NCBI RefSeq assembly: GCF_008086595.1
Contig: NZ_RXYA01000007.1
Span: 1 to 64,000, forward strand
Direction: 5' to 3'
Source: Acetobacterium paludosum
GTDB lineage: Bacteria > Bacillota > Clostridia > Eubacteriales > Eubacteriaceae
Length of the DNA: 64,000 bases
The notes beneath the pieces were generated by a model that was not told the DNA's origin, searched no databases, and saw only the letters and a list, made by a program, of their open reading frames with translations. Below, one piece after another: positions 1-7,229 of this stretch (the first letter of the stretch is position 1; each line of letters opens with the position of its first letter). The translations under genes and the position numbers were made by a program.

Positions 1-1
1 G

Positions 2-142
2 GCCCGGGTTGCCATGCAGATCGGGCTGACTTTGGCATGCCTGAATATGAAAAAACTGGCAAATCTGCTGTACCGAAAACGAATGCGTTTTGGGTTGCCT
101 TCACGTTTTATTCTGTTTTTTCATTTTGGGGCAGCAATATAA
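2..142 (+). pseudogene. IS1182-like transposase, C-terminal end (cut by window edge)
   Basis: The frame is open from the first bases and ends in TAA at 140-142. The 46 visible residues include QIGLTLACLNMKKLANLLYR, which resembles the C-terminus of IS1182-family DDE transposases. The upstream part lies outside the window, so it cannot be told whether the element is intact. A hairpin (143-180) follows the stop directly. Family assignment is from recalled motif similarity only. Confidence 0.6.
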
Positions 143-180
143 AAACCCGACTACAGCTTTGTTTGCTTGTAATCGGGTTT
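143..180 (+). terminator. Hairpin after the transposase stop
   Basis: AAACCCGA (143-150) pairs with TCGGGTTT (173-180). It starts right after the transposase stop codon, so it is probably a terminator or part of the IS end. A second small hairpin, AGCCCC/GGGGCT, lies at about 194-211. Confidence 0.5.
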
Positions 181-209
181 GTCTTCGCTCTGAAGCCCCG
201 GTTAAGGGG

Positions 210-404
210 CTAATCTTTTTTTCTCCAATTTTTATATTCCCCGGTTGTTTCTCGTTTATCTAAATATGGCTCGTCTTCTTCGATCACCCAATTTCTCCCG
301 ATCTTCCGGGCGGTTTGAAATCCACCGCGTAAAACTTTTTGCCGAACACTGTCGGGTGATTTCCCATGTTTTACTGCGTATTCCACTAAACTTATTAATG
401 CTAT
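210..404 (-). CDS. Small helix-turn-helix DNA-binding protein with apparent ATA start
   Basis: Reading leftward right after the TAA of the AP2-domain gene, the same frame stays open for 64 codons to TAG at 210-212. The product reads (I/M)ALISLVEYAVKHGKSP and continues with ARKIGRNWVIEEDEPY. This is the pattern of small HTH proteins of the excisionase/AlpA kind found in Firmicutes phages and conjugative elements, whose usual N-terminus is MALISLxEYA. The first codon where ATG is expected is ATA. An AGGTG ribosome binding site lies about 8 bases upstream, inside the AP2 gene's end. The next normal start is a GTG six codons in, which has no ribosome binding site. It is either a rare ATA start or a start-codon loss. 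Last gene of the minus-strand cassette. Confidence 0.55.
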   Translation of the reverse strand: MALISLVEYAVKHGKSPDSVRQKVLRGGFQTARKIGRNWVIEEDEPYLDKRETTGEYKNWRKKD

Positions 405-905
405 TTATTTTTCACCTCGATACTTTTCTAAAATTGGTTTAAAATACTTTTCTTCGGCTTCTTTTCGGGCTTTTGCGGCATCTTCAATTTCACCAAAACG
501 GCCTAAAAAAATATGCTTTCTCATAAAATTAATTTGTGCTACCCATTTTTTTCTCGATTTATCCCACGTGACACCTTTTATGCCGCTGGTATTTGTAGAA
601 AGAAGTGGGATTTTTAAAGCCTGTATATTTGTACCGTCGACAATATTTTTGGATACGTGCGATGCCCCGACCTTTTTTCCGTTGTTCTGTCTGCTTTCTT
701 TTTCTAAGCAACCGCAGCTTCTAATATCTTTTCGCACAAGTAAATATTCTGCAACGTCCTTAAAATTTCCACATTTACATTCACAACGCCAAATTACTGA
801 GCCGTTATCTTTATCTCGCTTATCGGTTGGGTAGAGCGCTGTAAGCCTCCCGAATTTGAAATTAGAGATATCTTTGGCCTTAAACTTTGTATCTTTATTT
901 TTCAT
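405..905 (-). CDS. AP2/ERF-domain protein with cysteine cluster
   Basis: A 166-residue protein. The N-terminal half has a cysteine cluster (CECKCG near residue 42, then SCGCL), which probably binds zinc. The C-terminal half has SGIKGVTWDKSRKKWVAQI and then FLGRF..EDAAKARKEAE. This is the AP2 DNA-binding fold seen in phages and homing-endonuclease relatives. No HNH nuclease residues are evident, so a DNA-binding role is more likely than cutting. Its ATG lies inside the last codons of the XRE gene (11-base overlap), suggesting translational coupling. The small HTH gene follows immediately. Confidence 0.75.
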   Translation of the reverse strand: MKNKDTKFKAKDISNFKFGRLTALYPTDKRDKDNGSVIWRCECKCGNFKDVAEYLLVRKDIRSCGCLEKESRQNNGKKVGASHVSKNIVDGTNIQALKIPLLSTNTSGIKGVTWDKSRKKWVAQINFMRKHIFLGRFGEIEDAAKARKEAEEKYFKPILEKYRGEK

Positions 906-1302
906 TGGCGTCGTACAATTTTTCTAGTTCAAGCATTTCTACAAAAGATATTTCGGCGCTCATTATCCAATAATTAGCAAAGTCTTCTCTTGCAGAAGCT
1001 TCTCCGGAATCCCATGTATAAGGAAGACCGACGTCTTCACCGTTTTTAATTAAATCTTCTCGCCAAATTTTATACATATTAAATAAGACGGGTTGCTTTT
1101 CTTCATTGGTATTTTCCAACAGATCTTCAATCTTGCAGGAAAGAGCCGTCGATAATTTAAGTAAGGTAATGGCAGCAGCCTTGTTTATCTCTCTTTCACC
1201 GGACTCGTATTTTAAAATTATCGTTCGCGAAACGCCAGACGCTTTTACTAGATCGTTTTGGCTCAACATTCTCTTTTTTCGCATTTCCTGTAATTTGCTC
1301 AT
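895..1302 (-). CDS. XRE-family HTH transcriptional regulator
   Basis: A 135-residue protein. Residues 1-62 form a Cro/CI-type helix-turn-helix (LSQNDLVKASGVSRTIILKY, then ALSCKIEDLLE). The C-terminal half is acidic and unrecognised. The ATG has an AAGGAG site 8 bases upstream. It is the second gene of a minus-strand cassette whose first promoter (1771-1799) carries a perfect inverted repeat, so it is the obvious candidate to bind there and repress its own operon. That link is inferred. Confidence 0.85.
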   Translation of the reverse strand: MSKLQEMRKKRMLSQNDLVKASGVSRTIILKYESGEREINKAAAITLLKLSTALSCKIEDLLENTNEEKQPVLFNMYKIWREDLIKNGEDVGLPYTWDSGEASAREDFANYWIMSAEISFVEMLELEKLYDANEK

Positions 1303-1325
1303 TATAGTTCTCCTTATTAAATTTT

Positions 1326-1344
1326 AAAAGGGAGAAAGCCTCCC
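1326..1344 (-). terminator. Short intercistronic hairpin
   Basis: On the minus strand AGGGAG-gcttt-CTCCCT is followed by TTTT. It sits between the stop of the first cassette gene and the ribosome binding site of the XRE gene. It may attenuate transcription into the regulator. The 6-base-pair stem is weak. Confidence 0.35.
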
Positions 1345-1736
1345 TAGTTATTCCAGATTGTTAATTCAGCGTATTGGCAGGCTTCATCGAAATCAAACGT
1401 TTCGACAGTTTCGTAATATTCTGCTACACATTCATCGTCATGCCCGCTAACACCAGTGTCATATCCGTTAAAAACGATAAGGTTAAAATCTTTATCGAAT
1501 TCATTTACAAATCTCATGCTCATAATTCCAGCAAATGTATCCATACAACTTTTTCCCGGTAAAACTGCTTCTTCTGGGTCTAAACCCATATCTTCAAAAT
1601 CTTGTCTAGCTTCTTCTTCGGTAGAGTAGATCATTCCGAAACTTACATCGCCAACTTCCCATTCAGGGTTTTGGAAGCGGTAGAACATTTGGCTGTCATC
1701 ATCGTATTTTTCTATAAGTTCTTTCGTAAGTTTCAT
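1344..1736 (-). CDS. Acidic hypothetical protein, first gene of the XRE cassette
   Basis: I do not recognise this family. The product is about 130 residues, strongly acidic, with no membrane segment or signal peptide; the C-terminal part is rich in E, D and Y. The chosen start (KLTKELIEKYDDD) has AAAGGAG 9 bases upstream. An earlier in-frame ATG would place the start inside the promoter. Small acidic proteins encoded beside XRE regulators in phages can be anti-repressors or antirestriction proteins, but nothing here proves such a role. Confidence 0.6.
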   Translation of the reverse strand: MKLTKELIEKYDDDSQMFYRFQNPEWEVGDVSFGMIYSTEEEARQDFEDMGLDPEEAVLPGKSCMDTFAGIMSMRFVNEFDKDFNLIVFNGYDTGVSGHDDECVAEYYETVETFDFDEACQYAELTIWNN

Positions 1737-1770
1737 CTTCGTAATCTCCTTTATCTCTTTCATTGATATA

Positions 1771-1799
1771 AGTGTACCACCATAGTGGTACAGTGTCAA
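1771..1799 (-). promoter_or_regulatory. Promoter with perfect palindromic operator
   Basis: Minus-strand -35 TTGACA (1794-1799), a 17-base spacer and -10 TACACT (1771-1776). The inverted repeat TGTACCAC/GTGGTACA (1773-1780 and 1785-1792, 4-base centre) covers the -10 and most of the spacer. A bound dimer would block RNA polymerase, as expected of an XRE repressor. Confidence 0.75.
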
Positions 1800-1834
1800 C
1801 CCCTTATTTCATTTATTTTTAAATTATTTTACTG

Positions 1835-1864
1835 TTGAATTTATCTCCCCATCAATGTTACAAT
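1835..1864 (+). promoter_or_regulatory. Promoter of the ChW-repeat protein
   Basis: -35 TTGAAT (1835-1840), 18-base spacer, -10 TACAAT (1859-1864), about 40 bases before the GTG start of the secreted protein. Confidence 0.5.
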
Positions 1865-1903
1865 CGTTACCATAGAGAAAAAAGTAAGAGGGAGGATGAA
1901 TTT

Positions 1904-2932
1904 GTGAAGAAAAGTATTCAAAAAAGTTTTGTATTACTATTATCCCTGCTGTTAATTGTTGGATTAATTCCGGCGAGTGTATCTGCTGCGAGTACTCCGG
2001 GGGTTTCGTATCAAACCCACATTGAAAACATCGGATGGGAAGCTGATGCTGGCATTGGGATTAAAAGTAATGGCGATACAAGTGGCACATCTGGCCGATC
2101 ATTAAGACTTGAAGGTATTAAGATCAATCTTGACTCGCAGGGCTACGATCTCGGTGTATCGTATCAGACGCATATTCAAGATATTGGATGGGAAGCAAAT
2201 GCAGGCCGAGGTTGGAAAAGCAACGGAGTGATGAGTGGAACACAAGGAGAATCCAAACGCCTCGAAGCTATCCAAATCAAACTCACAGGTGCTGATGCTG
2301 ATAAGTTTGATATCTATTATCAGGTCCATGCTCAAAACATTGGTTGGATGGGCTGGGCTAAAAATGGAGAATCAGCCGGAACCGCCGGATACAGTTATCG
2401 TTTAGAAGCTATTAGAATTCAAGTTGTTCCCAAAGGTACCGATCCGCCACTAAACTCAGGCGCCCCATTCAAGGATGCTTCTGTCGTGCAATACAAAGAT
2501 GCTTATAAGCAGGTTGTATATCAGCTGTTTAAGGATAATGGCGCTAAATATGGCTACTCTCAATATGCTTGTCCTTACAGCTTGTTTGATATGGACAGCA
2601 ACGGGATACCAGAACTATTTGTTAAAAAGGGCGACTGCGAAGCCAATTATGAATATTCGATTTATACATATGAAAACGGACAAGCAAAATTTATAGGGAC
2701 GACAAACGGCGGACATAGCGGCTTGTATGGGCAGTCAAATAACTCAAGCGGAGAATTAATTTTACTCATGGCTCACATGGGATACCAACAAGTTGATGAA
2801 ATTAACTACGTCAATGGGGTAATCACAAGAAATACTATTTCGAGCGGAGAAGTTCCAGCTGGCAAAGATTACTATAAAACTGATTATCCTGTTCCATGGG
2901 CATATGCTCGGGATACATCATTACTGAATTGA
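1904..2932 (+). CDS. Secreted protein with three ChW repeats
   Basis: The GTG start at 1904 has GGGAGG about 8 bases upstream. The protein is 342 residues with a signal peptide (KK..., hydrophobic core, cleavage after VSA). Three clostridial hydrophobic-W repeats follow, each with a (V/I)xYQxHxxxIGW core and an LE(G/A)I(K/Q/R) close; the third ends near residue 190. The remaining 150 residues are unrecognised and include LFDMDSNGIPELFV, a Dx[DN]xDG-like calcium-loop pattern. ChW repeats mediate surface or extracellular complex binding in clostridia. It is monocistronic with its own promoter and terminator (3043-3070). Confidence 0.85.
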   Translation: MKKSIQKSFVLLLSLLLIVGLIPASVSAASTPGVSYQTHIENIGWEADAGIGIKSNGDTSGTSGRSLRLEGIKINLDSQGYDLGVSYQTHIQDIGWEANAGRGWKSNGVMSGTQGESKRLEAIQIKLTGADADKFDIYYQVHAQNIGWMGWAKNGESAGTAGYSYRLEAIRIQVVPKGTDPPLNSGAPFKDASVVQYKDAYKQVVYQLFKDNGAKYGYSQYACPYSLFDMDSNGIPELFVKKGDCEANYEYSIYTYENGQAKFIGTTNGGHSGLYGQSNNSSGELILLMAHMGYQQVDEINYVNGVITRNTISSGEVPAGKDYYKTDYPVPWAYARDTSLLN

Positions 2933-3042
2933 TTTTTTGGAAAAAAAGTGTGATGTAATTACTAACCTTCAAAATATCACCGATATTCCCAATATAATGA
3001 GTTTTATATATTACCAGGAACTAAGTGACCTGTAAAACCAGA

Positions 3043-3070
3043 AAAAGCCGTCATAATCGACGGCTTTTTT
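3043..3070 (+). terminator. Rho-independent terminator
   Basis: GCCGTC-ataatc-GACGGC followed by six T residues. It ends the ChW-protein transcript. A weaker hairpin (about 3096-3123), with its T-run on the minus strand, lies next to it. Confidence 0.8.
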
Positions 3071-3219
3071 CAATATGCTGCTTTGCTTAACTAAAAAAGG
3101 CCCAAATTAATACCTGAGCCTTAAATTTAACATACGTTCAATATTAACATTCATTTTTATTGTTTTTAGTATATAATAGATAGATATTTTAAAATAGATA
3201 ATTAGGAGCAATAATATAG

Positions 3220-4614
3220 ATGAAACATTTTAACAAAAAGCTAACGTTCTTTATAAAAACTTTCGGATGTGCGATGAATGAGAATGACTCAGAAAAGCTG
3301 TCAGGGATGTTAAAAGCTCTAGGGTATGTTGAAGAAAACGACATAAATAAAGTGGGATTGGTCATTTTCAATACCTGCAGTATCCGAGAAAATGCGGATG
3401 ATCGGGTATTTGGAAATATTGGTGCAATCAAAACCGTCAAAAAAACGAATCCTGATTTAATCCTGGCAGTGTGTGGCTGTATGATGCAGCAGCCTGAAAT
3501 TGTAAAAAAAATAGTCCGAACCTATCCTCAGGTCGATCTGGTTTTTGGCACTCACAATATTCACCAGTTTCCGGAACTGCTCAACAATTTTTTGGTTAAT
3601 GGTCAACGGATGATCGAGGTCTGGGAAGATTCAGATGCCATTGTCGAAGATCTTCCAACGGATCGACGCTATCCGTTCAAAGCATTTGTAACCATTATGA
3701 ACGGATGCAATAATTTCTGCACCTATTGTATTGTTCCTTACACAAGAGGGCGAGAGGTCAGCCGGCAGCCGGGTAAAATATTTAATGAGGTTCAGGCCTT
3801 AGTCGCTGATGGCTGTGTGGAAGTGACGCTTTTAGGTCAGAATGTCAATTCCTATGGAAATGACCTGGAAAAGGATGTCAACTTTGCTAATCTGTTGAGA
3901 AAACTGAATACCATCGAAAATCTCAAACGCATAAGGTTTATGACCTCCCATCCCAAAGATCTGACGGATGCGGTAATTGAAGCCATCGCCGACTGTGATA
4001 AAGTATGTAATTATATTCATCTGCCGATTCAGTCCGGGAGCACGCGGATATTAAAGGCGATGAACCGAAAATATACCCAGGAAGATATTATCAATCGGGT
4101 CCAGAAAATGAAAGACCGGATTCCCGATGTGGCCATTACAACCGATATTATTGTGGGCTTTCCCGGCGAGACGGAAGAAGATTTTATGGAAACTTTAAAG
4201 GTCATTAAGGCCTGCAAATTTGATTCGGCCTTTACCTTTTTGTATTCCATTCGTACCGGTACGCCGGCAGCAACCATGGAAAACCAGATCCCTGAAGAAA
4301 TCAAGCATGACCGCATTAATCGCTGCCTGGAAGTGCTGCATCAGATCGGCCATGATATCAATCAGAACTATCAGGATCGGGTAGTGGAAGTATTGGTCGA
4401 AGAGACCAGTAGGAATAATCCGGATCGTATGACCGGACGAACCAGGACCGGCAAACTGGTTATTTTCGAAGGTGATTTATCGGACATTGGAAAGCAAGTC
4501 ATGATAAAGATTACGGATGCAAAAACCTTTAGTCTGGATGGCAAAAAAATAGAACAGGAGGAGACCGATGGCAGAATTAACCCCTATGATGATCCAGTAC
4601 CTGAAAATTCATGA
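3220..4614 (+). CDS. miaB: tRNA-2-methylthio-N6-dimethylallyladenosine synthase
   Basis: Radical-SAM methylthiotransferase that adds the 2-methylthio group to i6A37 of tRNAs reading UNN codons. The order is UPF0004 domain (TFGCAMNENDSE with C17, then NTCSIRENA and CGCMMQQ), radical SAM motif CNNFCTYC with C163/C167/C170, and C-terminal TRAM domain. At 464 residues it is slightly longer than usual. An AGGAG site lies about 12 bases before the ATG. Its last 47 bases overlap the start of mutS in another frame; the miaB-mutS order is common in Firmicutes. Confidence 0.96.
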   Translation: MKHFNKKLTFFIKTFGCAMNENDSEKLSGMLKALGYVEENDINKVGLVIFNTCSIRENADDRVFGNIGAIKTVKKTNPDLILAVCGCMMQQPEIVKKIVRTYPQVDLVFGTHNIHQFPELLNNFLVNGQRMIEVWEDSDAIVEDLPTDRRYPFKAFVTIMNGCNNFCTYCIVPYTRGREVSRQPGKIFNEVQALVADGCVEVTLLGQNVNSYGNDLEKDVNFANLLRKLNTIENLKRIRFMTSHPKDLTDAVIEAIADCDKVCNYIHLPIQSGSTRILKAMNRKYTQEDIINRVQKMKDRIPDVAITTDIIVGFPGETEEDFMETLKVIKACKFDSAFTFLYSIRTGTPAATMENQIPEEIKHDRINRCLEVLHQIGHDINQNYQDRVVEVLVEETSRNNPDRMTGRTRTGKLVIFEGDLSDIGKQVMIKITDAKTFSLDGKKIEQEETDGRINPYDDPVPENS

Positions 4615-7213
4615 AGAGGTCCCCGATGCACTCCTTTTCTTTCGACTCGGAGATTTCTATGAAATGTTCTTTGACGATGCGCTGAAGGCTTCCCGAGAAT
4701 TGGAAATTGCATTAACCGGCCGGGATTGTGGCTTGGATGAACGCGCGCCAATGTGTGGAGTCCCTTATCACGCCGCACAAACCTACATTACCCGGTTGGT
4801 CGAAAAAGGCTATAAAGTAGCTATTTGCGAACAGATGGAAGATCCGAAAGAGGCAAAAGGAATCGTTAAACGGGAAATCATACGCGTGATTTCGCCGGGG
4901 ACGATTTCGGAAGGAAAGCTCCTGGAATCCAAAAAGAATAATTATCTCATGACCCTTTATTTAGAAAACAATTGTTTGGGAATTGCCAGTCTGGATGTGT
5001 CTACCGGTGATTTTTTTGTGACAGAAATGAAGGGGAAAAACAAAGAGCAGTGGATGGCGCAATTATCCGACGAACTTGGTCGACTCCTGCCAGCAGAAGT
5101 AATTTTAAACCCGGAGCTGTTTAAAGATTCCCAGGCTTTGGGACTGATCGAAAATAATTTTGGTATTCTTGCCAGTCTTTATCCGGAGAAATACTTTAAC
5201 GTCAGAAATGGCGGCAAGCGGATTATTGAACAGTTTGATGTGTTTGCGTTAGGTGCTTTAGATCTTGAAAGGCGAGATCATGCCGTTGCAGCCGCCGGAG
5301 CGCTACTTGGTTATCTTGACGCAACCCAAAAACGCGCATTGACACATATTAAAACGATTCGCTATTACAACAGCAAAGATTACATGGTCCTTGATTTGTC
5401 GACGCGGCGAAATCTCGAGTTGACGCAAACCCTGCGGACGCTTGAAAAACGTGGAAGCCTGCTGGGGGTTTTGGATAAAACCGTTACAGCCATGGGCGGA
5501 CGAACTTTGCGACGCTGGGTGGAAGCGCCCCTTCTTAAAACCGAGAGCATTTTTGAAAGACAGGGCTGTGTTGATGCTTTTTACAATAATGCTCCCCGTT
5601 TGCCGGAATTTAAAACCATCCTGACTAAAGTCTATGATCTGGAGCGTCTTTGCGGAAAGCTTTCTTTCGGAAGTATCAATCCCAAAGATTTGTTGGCACT
5701 GAAACAGTCTCTGGGTGCTTTGCCTCTAATTAAAGACTTTATTGATACCATTGATTCAGAAAAGCTGCAACAGCTTTTTGATAACGACGACATTTTAGAA
5801 GATATATGGGACTATATTGAAAAGGCCATTGATGATGATGCGCCGATGGTATTAAAAGACGGACACGTAATTAAAACTGGCTTTCATCAGGAGATCGACG
5901 AATTTCGGGAAGCCACTGATAAAGGTCAGGACTGGATCAGAGATCTGGAATGCCGTGAAAGAGAAAATACCGGAATAAAAAACCTAAAAGTGAAATATAA
6001 TCGGATTTTTGGGTATTTTATTGAAATAACCAAAAGCAATCTGTCACAAGTCCCAGAGGGATATATCAGGAAACAGACGCTTTCAAATGCTGAACGTTAT
6101 TTTACCCCAGAACTGAAGGATATGGAAAATAAAATTCTTGGTGCTCAAGAAGGATTGCTCAGATGCGAGACCGAGATTTTTCAAAAAATAAGAGAGCAGT
6201 TGCTAAAGGAAATTCCTCGGATTCAGAAAAAAGCCCGGGAAGTGGCTGAATTGGATGCAATCTATTCCTTAGCAACCGTAGCCCAGCAGAATCATTATGT
6301 TTGCCCTAAAATCGTCGATGAAAAGACGATTTTCATTGAAAACGGTCGGCATCCAGTGGTAGAGGAAATGATTGGATCGGATCATTTCATTGGAAATGAC
6401 TGCACCCTCAATAACGATGACCAGCGCATGCTCATTATCACCGGACCGAATATGGCGGGAAAATCCACCTTTATTCGTCAGGTGGCGATCATTACCTTAA
6501 TGGCACAAATTGGGTCTTTTGTTCCGGCAGACGCCGCAACCATCGGAGTAGTTGACCGTATCTTCACCCGGGTGGGCGCCAGTGATGATCTGGCCAGCGG
6601 GCAAAGCACCTTTATGGTGGAAATGACTGAAGTGGCCAACATATTAAAAAATGCGACGGATAAAAGTCTGGTGATTTTAGATGAAATTGGTCGCGGAACG
6701 TCAACGTTTGATGGCATCAGCATTGCCTGGGCAGTGGTTGAATATTTACACAACGAAGACAATATCGGCGCCAAGACGTTATTCGCAACTCATTATCACG
6801 AATTAACTGAACTGGAATCCTTAAAACCGGGAATCAAAAATTTCAGTATTCGTCTTAAAGAAACGCCGGATGGGGTTATCTTTCTAAGAAAAATCATATC
6901 CGGCCCGGCCGATCAGAGTTATGGGATCGAAGTTGCTAAACTAGCAGGTTTTCCTACAAGAGTGACGCAACGGGCCCAGGAAATTCTGGGACATCTTGAA
7001 TCAGGCGAAAATACCTATCGACAGGAACTGTTGGTGACAGAGCCACCCATGTTAAGCGGCGGAAAGGGCAGCCAGCTGAATTTTTTCGATGTGGCTAAAA
7101 GCATGACTGATGAGGAAGAAGCAGCATTAAGCACCCTTAGAGATTTGAAAATGGATGAAATGAGTCCCATCGAAGTTATGAATGTGATTTATCAATTGCG
7201 GGAAAAAATATAA
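4568..7213 (+). CDS. mutS: DNA mismatch repair protein MutS
   Basis: Mismatch-recognition ATPase. The N-terminus TPMMIQYLKIHEEVPDALLF...FRLGDFYEMFFDDA is the mismatch-binding domain, including the Phe-x-Glu region. Connector and lever domains lie in the middle, and the C-terminal ATPase has Walker A GPNMAGKST near residue 626 and the LDEIGRGTSTFDG Walker B. Its 881 residues are normal for the family. AGGAGG precedes the ATG by 6 bases, and family alignment supports this start although it lies inside miaB. mutL is not the next gene; rnr is. Confidence 0.97.
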   Translation: MAELTPMMIQYLKIHEEVPDALLFFRLGDFYEMFFDDALKASRELEIALTGRDCGLDERAPMCGVPYHAAQTYITRLVEKGYKVAICEQMEDPKEAKGIVKREIIRVISPGTISEGKLLESKKNNYLMTLYLENNCLGIASLDVSTGDFFVTEMKGKNKEQWMAQLSDELGRLLPAEVILNPELFKDSQALGLIENNFGILASLYPEKYFNVRNGGKRIIEQFDVFALGALDLERRDHAVAAAGALLGYLDATQKRALTHIKTIRYYNSKDYMVLDLSTRRNLELTQTLRTLEKRGSLLGVLDKTVTAMGGRTLRRWVEAPLLKTESIFERQGCVDAFYNNAPRLPEFKTILTKVYDLERLCGKLSFGSINPKDLLALKQSLGALPLIKDFIDTIDSEKLQQLFDNDDILEDIWDYIEKAIDDDAPMVLKDGHVIKTGFHQEIDEFREATDKGQDWIRDLECRERENTGIKNLKVKYNRIFGYFIEITKSNLSQVPEGYIRKQTLSNAERYFTPELKDMENKILGAQEGLLRCETEIFQKIREQLLKEIPRIQKKAREVAELDAIYSLATVAQQNHYVCPKIVDEKTIFIENGRHPVVEEMIGSDHFIGNDCTLNNDDQRMLIITGPNMAGKSTFIRQVAIITLMAQIGSFVPADAATIGVVDRIFTRVGASDDLASGQSTFMVEMTEVANILKNATDKSLVILDEIGRGTSTFDGISIAWAVVEYLHNEDNIGAKTLFATHYHELTELESLKPGIKNFSIRLKETPDGVIFLRKIISGPADQSYGIEVAKLAGFPTRVTQRAQEILGHLESGENTYRQELLVTEPPMLSGGKGSQLNFFDVAKSMTDEEEAALSTLRDLKMDEMSPIEVMNVIYQLREKI

Positions 7214-7229
7214 GGTGATAGGAAAAAAA

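Noticed and set aside
2102-2335. Minus-strand frame inside the ChW gene
   Set aside because: Shadow of the repeat coding sequence; the plus-strand frame has signal peptide and three matched repeats.
3096-3123. Minus-strand terminator hairpin before miaB
   Set aside because: The stem needs a wobble pair and there is no leftward gene for it to terminate.
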